Source: FEN-1219 sp039933105 (GTDB taxonomy: Bacteria > Pseudomonadota > Gammaproteobacteria > Steroidobacterales > Rariloculaceae). Taken from it: a stretch of DNA of 64,000 bases. The notes beneath the pieces are model-generated. The model worked only from the letters and a program-made list of their open reading frames with translations, was not told the DNA's origin and did no database searches. The stretch covers positions 124,001-188,000 of the forward strand of contig JBDTOT010000001.1 of NCBI GenBank assembly GCA_039933105.1, in the 5' to 3' direction. The position numbers and the translations under genes were made by a program. This document shows positions 34,441-44,246 of this stretch, piece after piece. Position 1 is the stretch's first letter. Every line of letters begins with the position of its first letter.

Positions 34441-34935
34441 ATGAAACCATTAGTCGGCGTCATCATGGGGTCCAAGTCGGACTGGGCGACGATGACGCAC
34501 GCTGCGGAGACGCTGACCGAGCTCGGTATCCCCTTCGAGACCCGCGTCGTATCGGCTCACCGCACTCCCGATCTCCTGTTCGAGTACGCCGGGAGCGCCG
34601 TGCAGCGTGGACTCGAAGTCCTGATCGCCGGGGCCGGCGGTGCCGCGCATCTGCCCGGCATGACCGCCGCGAAGACGCGCTTGCCAGTGATCGGCGTGCC
34701 CGTGAAGTCGCGCTCGTTGTCGGGCATGGACTCGCTACTGTCGATCGTGCAAATGCCGCGCGGCATTCCCGTCGCGACGGTGGCCATCGGCAAGTCGGGT
34801 GCGGCAAACGCCGCGTTGCTCGCAGCCGCCATCCTCGCCACGAAGTATCCCGACATTGCGCGCACGCTCGATCAGTATCGGGCCACGCAGACGCGGCAGG
34901 TGCTCGAGCATCCCGACCCGCGCGACGCGTCGTAG
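34441..34935 (+). CDS. purE: N5-CAIR mutase
   Basis: PurE class I, 164 residues. The GSKSDW motif at 12-17, SAHRTPD and AGAGGAAHLPGM are intact. It converts N5-CAIR, made by PurK, to CAIR. It is followed by purK after 30 nt and is divergent from pmbA with only about 23 nt between starts. Confidence 0.96.
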   Translation: MKPLVGVIMGSKSDWATMTHAAETLTELGIPFETRVVSAHRTPDLLFEYAGSAVQRGLEVLIAGAGGAAHLPGMTAAKTRLPVIGVPVKSRSLSGMDSLLSIVQMPRGIPVATVAIGKSGAANAALLAAAILATKYPDIARTLDQYRATQTRQVLEHPDPRDAS

Positions 34936-34965
34936 AATCCCGGCAGCCGATCGCTACTCCCGCGC

Positions 34966-36075
34966 ATGGGTAGACCCAAAGTAGGCATCGTCGGCGCCGG
35001 CCAACTCGGCCGCATGCTCGCACTCGCAGGCTATCCACTCGGTATCGACTGTACTGTGCTCGATCGCACGGCGGACGCCCCCGGCGCGCAGGTCGCGGCA
35101 TCGCTGCAAGGCGCATTCGACGATCCAGCAGCACTCGAGAAGCTTGCCGCAGCAGTCGACGTGGTGACGCTCGAGATCGAGAACGTCGCGGTCGCTCCGC
35201 TCGAGGCGCTTCAAGAACACATCGATGTGTTTCCGCCGCCGCACGCGGTAGCGGCCGCGCAAGACCGGCTCGCGGAGAAGACGCTGTTCCGCTCTCTCGG
35301 CATTCCGACCGCTGAGTTCGTGCCCGTAGCCTCGGAAGCCGACGCCGCTGATGCTACTCGTCTCGGCTGGCCCGTCGTGCTCAAAACGCGCCGCATGGGT
35401 TACGACGGCCGCGGCCAACGCGTCGTGCACTCGCAGCAGGAGTTGGTCGCCGCGTGGCGCGATCTCGGCCGGGTACCGTCGATCGCCGAGGCCCGGGTCA
35501 AGTTCGAGCGCGAGGTGTCGTTGATCGGCGTGCAGGGTGCGGGCTCTGAACGCGCGTTCTATCCGCTCGCCGAGAACGTGCATCACAACGGCATTCTGGC
35601 GACGACGGTCGCACCCTATTCGGACGCCGAATTGCAGCGCCAAGCGGAAGCCTGGCTCACCGCGATCATGGAGAAACTAAACTACCGTGGCGTGCTGACG
35701 GTCGAGTTCTTCCACACGTCGCGTGGGTTGGTCGCGAACGAGATGGCGCCGCGCGTCCACAACTCGGGGCATTGGACGATCGAAGGTGCCGAGACAAGTC
35801 AATTCGAAAATCACCTGCGTGCCGTGCTGGGCTGGCCGCTCGGCGACACTCGCCCGCGCGGACACGCGGCGATGCTGAATCTTATCGGCGCGCTGCCGTC
35901 ACGCGACGCGGTGCTAGCAGTCCCCGGGGCGCATCTGCACGCTTATGGAAAGGACTCGCGCCCGGGCAGAAAGGTGGGTCACTGCACGCTCGTTGACGCC
36001 GACCGATCACACCTTCTTCAGCGCCTCGCTGCCCTGCGGACGCTGGTCGAGGAAACGGTGATTCCTACCTCGTAA
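34966..36075 (+). CDS. purK: N5-CAIR synthetase
   Basis: PurK, 369 residues, an ATP-grasp enzyme that makes N5-CAIR from AIR, bicarbonate and ATP. Features: KVGIVGAGQLGRML at the start, the ATP-grasp KTRRMGYDGRGQ loop, and NEMAPRVHNSGHWTIEGAETSQFE with metal ligands. The product is passed to PurE, encoded just upstream. Confidence 0.95.
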   Translation: MGRPKVGIVGAGQLGRMLALAGYPLGIDCTVLDRTADAPGAQVAASLQGAFDDPAALEKLAAAVDVVTLEIENVAVAPLEALQEHIDVFPPPHAVAAAQDRLAEKTLFRSLGIPTAEFVPVASEADAADATRLGWPVVLKTRRMGYDGRGQRVVHSQQELVAAWRDLGRVPSIAEARVKFEREVSLIGVQGAGSERAFYPLAENVHHNGILATTVAPYSDAELQRQAEAWLTAIMEKLNYRGVLTVEFFHTSRGLVANEMAPRVHNSGHWTIEGAETSQFENHLRAVLGWPLGDTRPRGHAAMLNLIGALPSRDAVLAVPGAHLHAYGKDSRPGRKVGHCTLVDADRSHLLQRLAALRTLVEETVIPTS

Positions 36076-36134
36076 CGCTTGGGGCTTTCGGTTAGGCTTC
36101 GGAACTTCATATTACCGAGGCGATCTCGACGGGG

Positions 36135-37427
36135 ATGTACTGCGAGCTCTTCCAACTCAAGGAACCGCCGTTTCGGCTCACGCCGGATCCCCAATTCCTA
36201 TTCGCCAGTAAGCAGCATGCGCGCGCCAAAGCGTACATGGAGTCGACGATTTGGCTCGCCGATGGTTTCGTCGTCATCACGGGCGAAATCGGTTCGGGCA
36301 AGACCACGCTGATCGAAAGCTTTCTCGCCGAGTTGCCCGCAGACATCGTGCTCGCCCAGATCAACCAGACGCAGCTCACGCCGGTCGAGTTTCTCCAAGC
36401 GCTGCTCGTCGAGTTCGGCTTCAAGCCGTTCCGCAAGGCGAAAGTCGAGATGCTCGCGATGCTGAAAGACTTCATGGTTGAGCAGTACGCGGCAGGCAAA
36501 AAGATCCTGCTCGTGATCGACGAAGCGCAGAACCTGTCGCGCCAAGTGCTCGAGGAAGTGCGCATGCTGTCGGGCCTCGAGACGAAAAAGGAAAAACTCC
36601 TCCGCATCATCATTGCGGGTCAGCCCGAGCTGTCGCGCAAGCTCGACTCGCCACGGCTGCAACAACTTACGCAGCGCGTGCGATTGCGCTTTCACTTGAG
36701 CGCACTTTCAAAGCGTGAAACCCATGAATACATTGCGCATCGCCTGAAGATTGCCGGGGCAGAAGGTCGCACGATCTTCGATTCCGCCGCGTGCGATACC
36801 GTGTTTCGTTTCACGGGCGGCGTGCCCCGTTTAGTCAACATACTGTGCGACACGGCGATGCTGTGCGCGTTCGCCGAGGAACGAATGTCGGTAGACGAGC
36901 CGCTGATTCGGGCGGCCGTCGACGAGCTCCAGTGGGTGGAATACTCGGAGCGCGTCCGCGGCCACGACCAGAATCCGAGCACCACGGGCCAATTCTCGAC
37001 ACCCGGCACGACGCTCGCGAAGGTCGAGGTGCTGCTGCACGACCAACTCGTCGGTGAGTTCAAGCTGCCGTTAGGGCGTGCGGTCATCGGCCGTACACCC
37101 GACAACGACTTGCAGATCCGGAGCAAATTTGTCTCGCGACATCACGCGCAAATCGTCTCGGAGCGCACGCACTCGTTCGTCGAGGATCTGAACAGTACGA
37201 ACGGCGTGTTCATCCGTTCAGAGCGCGTCAAGCATCATCCGCTCGCGGATGGCGACATCATCCAGCTCGGTGAGCACAAGCTGCTGTATCGCGACCAACG
37301 CGCGATGCCGAATCCACATCCGCAACGGAAGGCCGTGGAGCCCGACGAAGAATCCGGCGACGACGCGGAACTCAGCGAACAACCAGCAAACGAAGGCGAA
37401 ACGCGAGAAGAGGAAACGCCGAGCTAG
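36135..37427 (+). CDS. ExeA/GspA-like ATPase fused to FHA domain
   Basis: A 430-residue protein. Residues 1-270 are an AAA ATPase of the ExeA/GspA type: start YFQLKEPPF-like (YCELFQLKEPPF), Walker A GEIGSGKTT at 50-58, Walker B LLVIDEAQ at 125-132, and GGVPRLVNILCD as sensor 2. A linker leads to an FHA domain at about 296-375 with GR at 319-320, SRHH at 334-337 and NSTNG at 353-357, which binds phospho-threonine in the family. The tail is acidic. No peptidoglycan-binding or transmembrane segment follows, unlike ExeA. The role may be in envelope assembly; the partner is unknown. Confidence 0.83.
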   Translation: MYCELFQLKEPPFRLTPDPQFLFASKQHARAKAYMESTIWLADGFVVITGEIGSGKTTLIESFLAELPADIVLAQINQTQLTPVEFLQALLVEFGFKPFRKAKVEMLAMLKDFMVEQYAAGKKILLVIDEAQNLSRQVLEEVRMLSGLETKKEKLLRIIIAGQPELSRKLDSPRLQQLTQRVRLRFHLSALSKRETHEYIAHRLKIAGAEGRTIFDSAACDTVFRFTGGVPRLVNILCDTAMLCAFAEERMSVDEPLIRAAVDELQWVEYSERVRGHDQNPSTTGQFSTPGTTLAKVEVLLHDQLVGEFKLPLGRAVIGRTPDNDLQIRSKFVSRHHAQIVSERTHSFVEDLNSTNGVFIRSERVKHHPLADGDIIQLGEHKLLYRDQRAMPNPHPQRKAVEPDEESGDDAELSEQPANEGETREEETPS

Positions 37428-37621
37428 CGATCGCTGCCGGCACGGTGGTCACGGCGCTTGATCCACACGTAGGCGCCTGCGATCAGGCCGCCAATACCCA
37501 CCACTGTGCAGATCGTGGGCCAGTACCAGTAGTTGACGTAGAGCCGAGCCACCAACGCGATCAAACCGACCGCTAGGTAATAGAACGGCAGAGCCTCATA
37601 GAGAGGTTTCGACAACCACAT
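37424..37621 (-). CDS. Small two-helix membrane protein
   Basis: A 65-residue protein with two hydrophobic segments (FYYLAVGLIALVARLYV and WPTICTVVGIGGLIAGAYVW) and a basic C-terminus RRDHRAG. Start ATG 37621, 11 nt after the upstream small gene. Its stop shares CTAG with the convergent ATPase gene. No family recognised. Confidence 0.6.
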   Translation of the reverse strand: MWLSKPLYEALPFYYLAVGLIALVARLYVNYWYWPTICTVVGIGGLIAGAYVWIKRRDHRAGSDR

Positions 37622-37632
37622 GCACGGGTAGT

Positions 37633-37812
37633 CTACGCCGACTTGCCGGCGCCGCCAGACACCCTGCGCAGCAGCCAGCTCAAAACGGAATCCCGTAGCC
37701 CTTCGACATGCAGATCGACACCGCCCCGAGCCTCGCGAGCCAAACGCTCTTCCGTGGGATCGAGCAGCGGCTTCTTGAAGTCGGCGTCGGTCATCGTGGT
37801 GTCGAAGTTCAT
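37633..37812 (-). CDS. Small soluble protein of unknown function
   Basis: A 59-residue charged protein (TDADFKKPLLDPTEERLAREA) with an amphipathic C-terminal half. A second ATG at codon 7 is possible. It forms a two-gene unit with the small membrane protein that follows. The 165 nt between it and tldD hold only a weak GTGCGA/TCGCAC inverted repeat near 37936-37959. Function unknown. Confidence 0.5.
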   Translation of the reverse strand: MNFDTTMTDADFKKPLLDPTEERLAREARGGVDLHVEGLRDSVLSWLLRRVSGGAGKSA

Positions 37813-37977
37813 GGCCTTGGCACTCGCGTTGGATGATTCGCAACAGCCTAACGGTTCGCGACGCCGAGCGCGGTGAACCCATTCACGACGATGGTTTGAC
37901 TTAACCGGCCGCCCTAGATTTTTCGCGTCTCCCTTGTGCGACAGAAGAAAATATCGCACCGAAAGCGCGTCTGCGGG

Positions 37978-39453
37978 CTATTGGGTTTGCGTGCCGCCGA
38001 CGGTCATGGAGTCGACGCGGATCGTCGGCTGACCCACGCCGACGGGCACCGATTGGCCTTCCTTGCCGCACGTGCCGACGCCGCCGTCGAGCGTTAGGTC
38101 GTTACCGACCATCGACACACGCATCAACACCTCGGGTCCGCTGCCGATCAGCATTGCGCCTTTGACAGGCACGGTCTTCTTGCCGTTCTCGATGAGATAC
38201 GCCTCGCTCGCCGAGAACACGAACTTGCCGGACGTGATGTCGACCTGGCCGCCGCCGAAGTTCGGCGCGTATAAGCCTCGCTCCACCGACGCGATGATCT
38301 CTTCCGGATCGTATTTGCCCGGCAGCATGTAGGTGTTCGTCATGCGCGGCATGGGCGTGTGCGCGAACGACTCACGCCGGCCGTTGCCGGTGGAGCGCGT
38401 ATCCATGAGGCGCGCGTTGAGCTTGTCGAACATGTAGCCCTTCAGCACACCGTTCTCGATCAACGTATTGCACTGCGTGGGCGTTCCCTCGTCGTCGACG
38501 TTCAACGAGCCGCGCCTACCGGCCAAGGTACCGTCGTCGACGACCGTGCACTGTTCATTGGCCACGCGTTCGCCGATGCGGCCGGTGAACGCCGACGTAC
38601 CCTTACGGTTGAAGTCGCCCTCGAGGCCGTGTCCTATGGCTTCGTGCAGCAGAATACCCGGCCAGCCCGCGCTTAGCACAACGGGCATGTTGCCGGCCGG
38701 GGACGGCACCGCAACCATGTTCACGCCGGCAAGGCGCACGGCTTCGGCCGCAATCTCGAGCGGGCGCCCGTTGCCAGTCACCACGCTGAAATCGCCGCGG
38801 CCGCCACCGCCCGCGTAACCCTGCTCGCGGCGGCCGTCCTTTTCCATGATGACCGAGACGTTCATGCGCACGAGCGGTCGCACGTCCGCGGCGAGCGTGC
38901 CGTCCGACGCTTGCAGTAGCACGATCTCGTAGACACCCGCGAGGCTCGCCATGACCTGGATGACACGACTGTCCATGGCGCGCGTGCGCCGGTCGATATC
39001 CGCCAGCAGCTGCGCCTTGTCACTATCGCTCATGCTGCCGAGCGGATCGATGGCCGAGTATAGCGGCCTGTAGCTCACGGGCCGCGCGACCTTGATCTTG
39101 CCACTGCCTTGCGCGCGCGCGATGCCGCGTGCCGCAGCTACGGCGTCCTGCAACGATTCCTCATCGAGCTGATCGGAATACGCGAAGCCGGTGCGCTCGC
39201 CCGTGACAGCACGCACGCCGACACCCTGATCGATGCTGTAGGCACCTTCTTTGACGATGCCGTCCTCGACGGTCCATGTCTCATAGCGCGTGAGCTGCAG
39301 ATAAAGATCGGCGTAGTCGAGCTGGCGCGACATCGCCGCACCGAGTGCACGATCGAGCGCCGCGAGACTTAGCCCATTCGCCGTAAGCAGATGCTCGCGC
39401 GCCGCGGCTAGCGAGTCGACGGTGCCAAAGTCGGACTGTTGCGGTTCCAACAT
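37978..39453 (-). CDS. tldD: TldD metalloprotease subunit
   Basis: A 491-residue catalytic subunit of the TldD-TldE protease. The zinc motif HEAIGHGLEGD is present, with GVLKGYMFDKLNARL and the C-terminal GVGTCGKEGQSVPVG segment, which contains the third ligand region in the family. AGGAGA precedes the ATG at 39453. It ends the conserved maf-rng-yhdP-nitrilase-tldD run. Confidence 0.95.
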   Translation of the reverse strand: MLEPQQSDFGTVDSLAAAREHLLTANGLSLAALDRALGAAMSRQLDYADLYLQLTRYETWTVEDGIVKEGAYSIDQGVGVRAVTGERTGFAYSDQLDEESLQDAVAAARGIARAQGSGKIKVARPVSYRPLYSAIDPLGSMSDSDKAQLLADIDRRTRAMDSRVIQVMASLAGVYEIVLLQASDGTLAADVRPLVRMNVSVIMEKDGRREQGYAGGGGRGDFSVVTGNGRPLEIAAEAVRLAGVNMVAVPSPAGNMPVVLSAGWPGILLHEAIGHGLEGDFNRKGTSAFTGRIGERVANEQCTVVDDGTLAGRRGSLNVDDEGTPTQCNTLIENGVLKGYMFDKLNARLMDTRSTGNGRRESFAHTPMPRMTNTYMLPGKYDPEEIIASVERGLYAPNFGGGQVDITSGKFVFSASEAYLIENGKKTVPVKGAMLIGSGPEVLMRVSMVGNDLTLDGGVGTCGKEGQSVPVGVGQPTIRVDSMTVGGTQTQ

Positions 39454-39464
39454 CGAGAGTTCTC

Positions 39465-40274
39465 CTAAAGCTCGCGACGGTGTTGAACCGTCGGGAAGCG
39501 TTGCCGCAGTTCTGCCAGTCGCGTCATATCGAGGTCGACGCACACGATGCCCGTACCGTCACGCAATTCGCCCAAAACCTCGCCCCATGGTCCGATGATC
39601 ATCGAATGCCCGTAGGTCTTGCGGCCACCTGCGTGCTCGCCCCACTGGCCGGCCGCCACGACGTACGCGAGCGACTCGATAGCACGCGCCTGCAACAGCG
39701 GTAGCCAGTGCACCTGACCCGTCGGCACAGTGAACGCGGCAGGTACCACGAGCACGTCCGCGCCAAGCACGCTCAAGCGATGGAATAGCGCTGGGAAGCG
39801 AATGTCGTAGCAGACCGTCTGCCCAATGCGACCGATCGGCGTCTTCGTAGCGACGACGCGCGTGCCTGCCAGCGTCGTGTCCGACTCGCGGTAGCGCTCC
39901 GTCGCGCGCCCCGGCACGTCGACGTCGAACAGATGAATCTTGTCGTAGTGCGCCGCGATCTGCCCGGTCGGTCCAATCAACAGTGAGCGCGACGACGCGC
40001 GCTGCCCGCCGTCGCGAATCGGAATAGTGCCCCCAACGAGCCAGATGCCGTGCCGCTTGGCCGTAGCCGAAAGAAATTGCTGCGCTGGGCCGTCACCGAA
40101 CACTTCGATGGCGGCGACTCGATCCGCGTCGGTGGCGCCGAGGAAGGAGAAATTTTCCGGCAGCACGACGAGCTCCGCGCCGCGCGCGATTGCGTCCTCG
40201 ACGAGCTGGCCGGCCGCTGCAAGATTCGCGTGCACGTCGCGCGTGCTCGTCATCTGGATGGCGGCGGCTTTCAT
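39465..40274 (-). CDS. Nitrilase-superfamily amidase
   Basis: A 269-residue C-N hydrolase like Nit1/deaminated glutathione amidase. The Glu-Lys-Cys triad is in LVVLPENF, YDKIHLFD and TVCYDIRFP. Its likely job is metabolite repair of deaminated glutathione, inferred from family and from its constant place between yhdP and tldD in many gammaproteobacteria. The ATG overlaps the yhdP stop (ATGA). Confidence 0.9.
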   Translation of the reverse strand: MKAAAIQMTSTRDVHANLAAAGQLVEDAIARGAELVVLPENFSFLGATDADRVAAIEVFGDGPAQQFLSATAKRHGIWLVGGTIPIRDGGQRASSRSLLIGPTGQIAAHYDKIHLFDVDVPGRATERYRESDTTLAGTRVVATKTPIGRIGQTVCYDIRFPALFHRLSVLGADVLVVPAAFTVPTGQVHWLPLLQARAIESLAYVVAAGQWGEHAGGRKTYGHSMIIGPWGEVLGELRDGTGIVCVDLDMTRLAELRQRFPTVQHRREL

Positions 40275-43200
40275 CGCTGCGCGACTCCCGGGCGCTGCCC
40301 GAGGCCGCCCGGCGGCAGCTCTGCACACGGCGCGCCCTTCTGCATTTCCTCTTCCGACAACTTTTCGACCATCGGCTCGGCCCACGTGCCCGTCACGCAG
40401 TATGAGGCGCGGCCGATGCCGCTCAAGGGCTTCTTGAAGATTGCGCGGAAAATCAGCAGCGCTGCCGCACCCACGGGCCCCGCGATCAGCGCGCCAACGG
40501 TCGGCAGCATCTTGCTGGGTTCCGCTGTGACGATGGCCTGCTGGCGATAGTCATGGTCACGAAGCCCCGTGCGGCCCACCATGCCGACGTCGGCGACGGG
40601 GCCGGTGAGCTTCAAGTTGTCCGTGTACGCGTTGCCATCGACGATCACGAAGTCGGCGGTGATCTCGTCGAACACGAACCCGCGTTTGAACACATCGCGG
40701 AAGTCGAGCGCCAGCCGCCGCGGCAGCGCGCCGAAGCTGAGTAGCCCCGCCATACGACCCGCACCACCCGGCTCGACGTCGATCAGGCTGCCCTTCTTCG
40801 TCTTCAGCGACAGATCGCCGCCCATGTGATCGAGCCAAGCACCCGACGGGGGACCCGGCCAGTGAACGCTCGCGGTGATCTCGCCGGTTTCCGCCACGAC
40901 GAACGTCGAGAATCCGAGCTGCTCCAGCATCTTGCCGACGTTCGTCGAGTTCACCGTCGCCGCGAGACGCGTCGTGTCGCCATCCACACCGTCCGCGCCG
41001 ACGAACCACCCGCCGCTGCCCTGCGCGGCGAAGCTGTCCGTGGCGCTTTCGAACGACACCAGTCGGAGGCCGAGCGGGTCGGACAGGATCTCGGCATCGA
41101 GGCGCCCGAGCTGACGTTGACCGAAGCCAAAGACGTCCGCGTGCAGCTGCATGCCCGGCAGCTCGCGCGGATCGAGCTTGCTCTGGCTGGCGCTACCCCC
41201 GCTGCCGGCATTCAGGTACAGCCGCTTCATGACCGCGACGACCTGCGGACTCTTCACGAGATCCATCGGGACCATGATCGTCCCCGCGATGGCGTTGCTG
41301 TCGAGCTCGAACTGCCAGTCGTCGGTGCGTCGGCGCGCGCTGACCTTGGAGCTGCCGAGCTTCTGGCCAAATACGTAGAAGTCTGCGACATCGAGGTCCG
41401 CGCCCGAGAACGCGCCACTCCAGTTCGAGCGCGACGTGTGGCCGCCGCCGGACAGCGCCATCCACTCGTCGACGCGCAGCACGGGCAAGCTACCGTCGAG
41501 AGTGACGCCCTGGTCGGCGTGGAATTCCGGTAGCGCACCGCCGAACTTGAGCGCCGCGCGGCGGAATACGAACTTGCCCTCGATGGCGGGATCGTTGTCG
41601 AAGTCGAGCGCGAACCGGCGCGCCGAGCCCATGTTGCCGCGCATCTCCATGCCGCGCTCGGGGAACAACATCTCGAGCTGCAGGTTGGTCGGCTCGCCGG
41701 GTGCTTTCGCGAACGGCTCGGGATAGCGCAAAGCGACGCCGGCCAAGTTCGACTCGACCGTGATCCGCCCCGGCGCGGTCGCGGCGCCGGCCGCCGCAGG
41801 AATTAGCAGGTTGCCGTGCCAGCGAGTCTGCCCCGCGAGCCGCTCGCCTTGCGGCAAGTTGAACGCCTGCACCACGGCGTCGACCGTGACCTCACCGTCG
41901 AAGTCGATGCGTGCGTGATAGCCAGCTGTGTCAACGGTCTGCACGGCAGCCGTCACGGGGCCGTCCAGAAATATTCCGTGGATGCCTTCGCCGTGGAGCT
42001 GGCCGCCCACGAGCGACAGCCCGCCGTCGATTTCCGTCCAATGCGGCCCGAACCCGCGGAACGCAAGTCCGCCGTCCTTGACCTTGAGCGCCGCAGTGAG
42101 CTGGTACGCCTTCAAGTTCCGCAGCGGCAGCTTCAGATCGAAGCTCACATCGCCCGTGCCGGCGAGCGCCTGGAGCCGCTTGAATCGATCGCCGAGGTAG
42201 TTCGAGATCAGCGGCGCGCGATTCAAGAACTCGAGCACCTGATCCAGCTTGCCCGTGGTATCGGCCGCTATCGAGAGCTCGCCGTTGCGCAGGTCCGGGA
42301 TGGCGACGCGCACTTCATCGGTATGGTTGCCCAGCAAACGGCCGCTGCCGTGTGCCGCGAAACTTGCGTTCACGAATTCCACGGTGCCGTGCAGATCTTC
42401 CGCCGCGGGCCAATCGGGCACGAAGGCAAGCTTCGCTTGATCGAGCTGCACCGTCGCGCGGAACTCTCCTTCGCCGCCGTCGAATGGGAACGCCAACAAC
42501 GGCCCGACCCAAGCGACCTCTGCGCTTTCACCTCGTCCACCACGCAATGCGGCGTCGAGCCACTCGACGACGCTGGTCGGTATTATCCCCACGGGGAAAT
42601 AGCGCGGTGCTGCGGCAATATCGAAACTGGACACGCGGGTGCGTAGATCTAGGCGCGGCGAGGTCCCGTCCATGGGCAACGTGAGCTCGAGGTTCGTACG
42701 CAGCGTGGCATCGCGATTCGCGACCACGAGATCGTCGCTCACGACCCGCACGGCATCCTGCCCTGCGCGCCATACCACGATCCCCCGCAGATCGGCGTCG
42801 ACCCGCGAGCGGAGCATCGCCGGCCAATCGAGTGCGGCGCCGGAGGTATTGAGCTCGAGGCGGCCGCTGCGCTCGTCGGCACGCACGTCCCCCGCGAGCC
42901 CCGTGATGCCGGGCCAATGCTGGTAGGGCAACACGCTCAGTCCCGAGAATTCCCCCGCCACGGCGTATTCCGGCTGCGCATCGGCGTTCTGGCCCACGCT
43001 GAGCTCGAAGTCGCGCAAGTCACCGCGAGGCACCAGCGCGAGCCAAGCGTCACGCCACGGCGCTTCCGGAAGCGGCGCGACGAACGGCGTCACATCCTCG
43101 AGTCGCAGGAAGTTGCCCTTGAGCCCGACGCGCGCGACGCTTTCGCCACTGAGCGTAATTTCGGCGTCCAAATTCGCTTCCATGGGCCACGCGCGCGTTG

Positions 43201-44179
43201 CGTGCGTGACATTCAGGTCCTTCAATGCCACGTGCCAAGCGTTGCCGTCACGCTCCCAGTCCCCGTGCAGCGCAATGCGCTCGAAACGCGGGTCGGTGTA
43301 GCCAGGCGCGCTCGCCATGGACACGTCCACCAGCTTCATATCGACGTTGCCGCCGGCAAGCTCGTTAGCGCGCCATTCGAGATGCAAACCTATATCGCCG
43401 CGGCCACTGCGCGGCGCGAGCGCCATGGGCTGCAGCAATTGCGCCGCGACTGCGAGATCCACGTCGTTGATATCGCTCGAGAGGCGCCAGTCTCCCGTGA
43501 ACCCCGCGCCGGGCACGTCGTCGTCCACGATGACGGCTTGCAACGTCAGGTCGATGTGGCTCGCAAACTCGCGCGGCGGCGTGGCGGTCGCCTGTATCTT
43601 CAGCACGTCGCCGTCGCGACGCATGGTGCCGGCCACGTCTTGAAACGCCCAGGCGATGCTGCGCGCGGGATCCAAGTACAGCACTCGGCTGTCGCGGACG
43701 AGCACGTCGATGTCGGGCAGGTCCGGCAACGTGGCTTGATCGCGGCCGGCCGCGTTCACCGGTGCGCCCTCGAGCCGGTAGCCGGCTTCGCTCTTCACGA
43801 GCGTCAGGTCCGTGCCTTCGAACGTGAGCCGGTCGACACTCACTTCGCGGCCGGTGAGTAACTGGTACGCGAGGCGCAGCGGATTGAAGCCGACATTCGC
43901 GGCACGCGCCGTGATGAATGGCGCCGTGGCACCCAGCGCTTTGACGCTGGCGTCCCAGAACTCGAGCTCGGGACCACGCCAGCTCCACCCCGCGTCCAGG
44001 CGCGCGAACTGAAGCTCCAGGCCGAGCTCGTTCGCAACCCACGCTTTGACCTGGGCCTGGTGCGCCGGCAACTGGCGCAGCAACAGCTGCGAGCCGCCGA
44101 TCACGAGCACGATGAGCGCCACGACCGTGGCCTTGGCGATCAACGTACGTCGAACGATCTTGCGGAACAGCGTCGGCAT
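40271..44179 (-). CDS. yhdP: YhdP, AsmA-like phospholipid transport protein
   Basis: A 1302-residue protein with one N-terminal transmembrane segment (residues 12-32) and a very long beta-rich periplasmic part with DUF3971 and AsmA-like C-terminal segments (LDFRDVFKRGFVFDEI). In E. coli YhdP, with TamB and YdbH, carries phospholipids to the outer membrane. Its length matches the family. A 16-bp tandem repeat precedes the start at 44179; no good ribosome-binding site is visible. Confidence 0.92.
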   Translation of the reverse strand: MPTLFRKIVRRTLIAKATVVALIVLVIGGSQLLLRQLPAHQAQVKAWVANELGLELQFARLDAGWSWRGPELEFWDASVKALGATAPFITARAANVGFNPLRLAYQLLTGREVSVDRLTFEGTDLTLVKSEAGYRLEGAPVNAAGRDQATLPDLPDIDVLVRDSRVLYLDPARSIAWAFQDVAGTMRRDGDVLKIQATATPPREFASHIDLTLQAVIVDDDVPGAGFTGDWRLSSDINDVDLAVAAQLLQPMALAPRSGRGDIGLHLEWRANELAGGNVDMKLVDVSMASAPGYTDPRFERIALHGDWERDGNAWHVALKDLNVTHATRAWPMEANLDAEITLSGESVARVGLKGNFLRLEDVTPFVAPLPEAPWRDAWLALVPRGDLRDFELSVGQNADAQPEYAVAGEFSGLSVLPYQHWPGITGLAGDVRADERSGRLELNTSGAALDWPAMLRSRVDADLRGIVVWRAGQDAVRVVSDDLVVANRDATLRTNLELTLPMDGTSPRLDLRTRVSSFDIAAAPRYFPVGIIPTSVVEWLDAALRGGRGESAEVAWVGPLLAFPFDGGEGEFRATVQLDQAKLAFVPDWPAAEDLHGTVEFVNASFAAHGSGRLLGNHTDEVRVAIPDLRNGELSIAADTTGKLDQVLEFLNRAPLISNYLGDRFKRLQALAGTGDVSFDLKLPLRNLKAYQLTAALKVKDGGLAFRGFGPHWTEIDGGLSLVGGQLHGEGIHGIFLDGPVTAAVQTVDTAGYHARIDFDGEVTVDAVVQAFNLPQGERLAGQTRWHGNLLIPAAAGAATAPGRITVESNLAGVALRYPEPFAKAPGEPTNLQLEMLFPERGMEMRGNMGSARRFALDFDNDPAIEGKFVFRRAALKFGGALPEFHADQGVTLDGSLPVLRVDEWMALSGGGHTSRSNWSGAFSGADLDVADFYVFGQKLGSSKVSARRRTDDWQFELDSNAIAGTIMVPMDLVKSPQVVAVMKRLYLNAGSGGSASQSKLDPRELPGMQLHADVFGFGQRQLGRLDAEILSDPLGLRLVSFESATDSFAAQGSGGWFVGADGVDGDTTRLAATVNSTNVGKMLEQLGFSTFVVAETGEITASVHWPGPPSGAWLDHMGGDLSLKTKKGSLIDVEPGGAGRMAGLLSFGALPRRLALDFRDVFKRGFVFDEITADFVIVDGNAYTDNLKLTGPVADVGMVGRTGLRDHDYRQQAIVTAEPSKMLPTVGALIAGPVGAAALLIFRAIFKKPLSGIGRASYCVTGTWAEPMVEKLSEEEMQKGAPCAELPPGGLGQRPGVAQR

Positions 44180-44183
44180 ATCT

Positions 44184-44228
44184 GCTTACGAAATCTGGGG
44201 CTTACGAAATCTGGGGCTTACGAAATCG
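44184..44228. repeat. 16-bp tandem repeat before yhdP
   Basis: GCTTACGAAATCTGGG occurs twice exactly (44184-44199, 44200-44215) and a third time for its first 12 bases (44216-44227). It fills most of the 67 nt between the rng stop and the yhdP start. Confidence 0.9.
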
Positions 44229-44246
44229 GCGTTTGCTCAACGAGAA

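Noticed and set aside
37936..37959. GTGCGA/TCGCAC inverted repeat as the tldD terminator
   Set aside because: Only six pairs around a 12-nt loop and no T-run after it.
44184..44228. CRISPR array
   Set aside because: The 16-bp units are directly adjacent with no spacers and no cas genes lie near.
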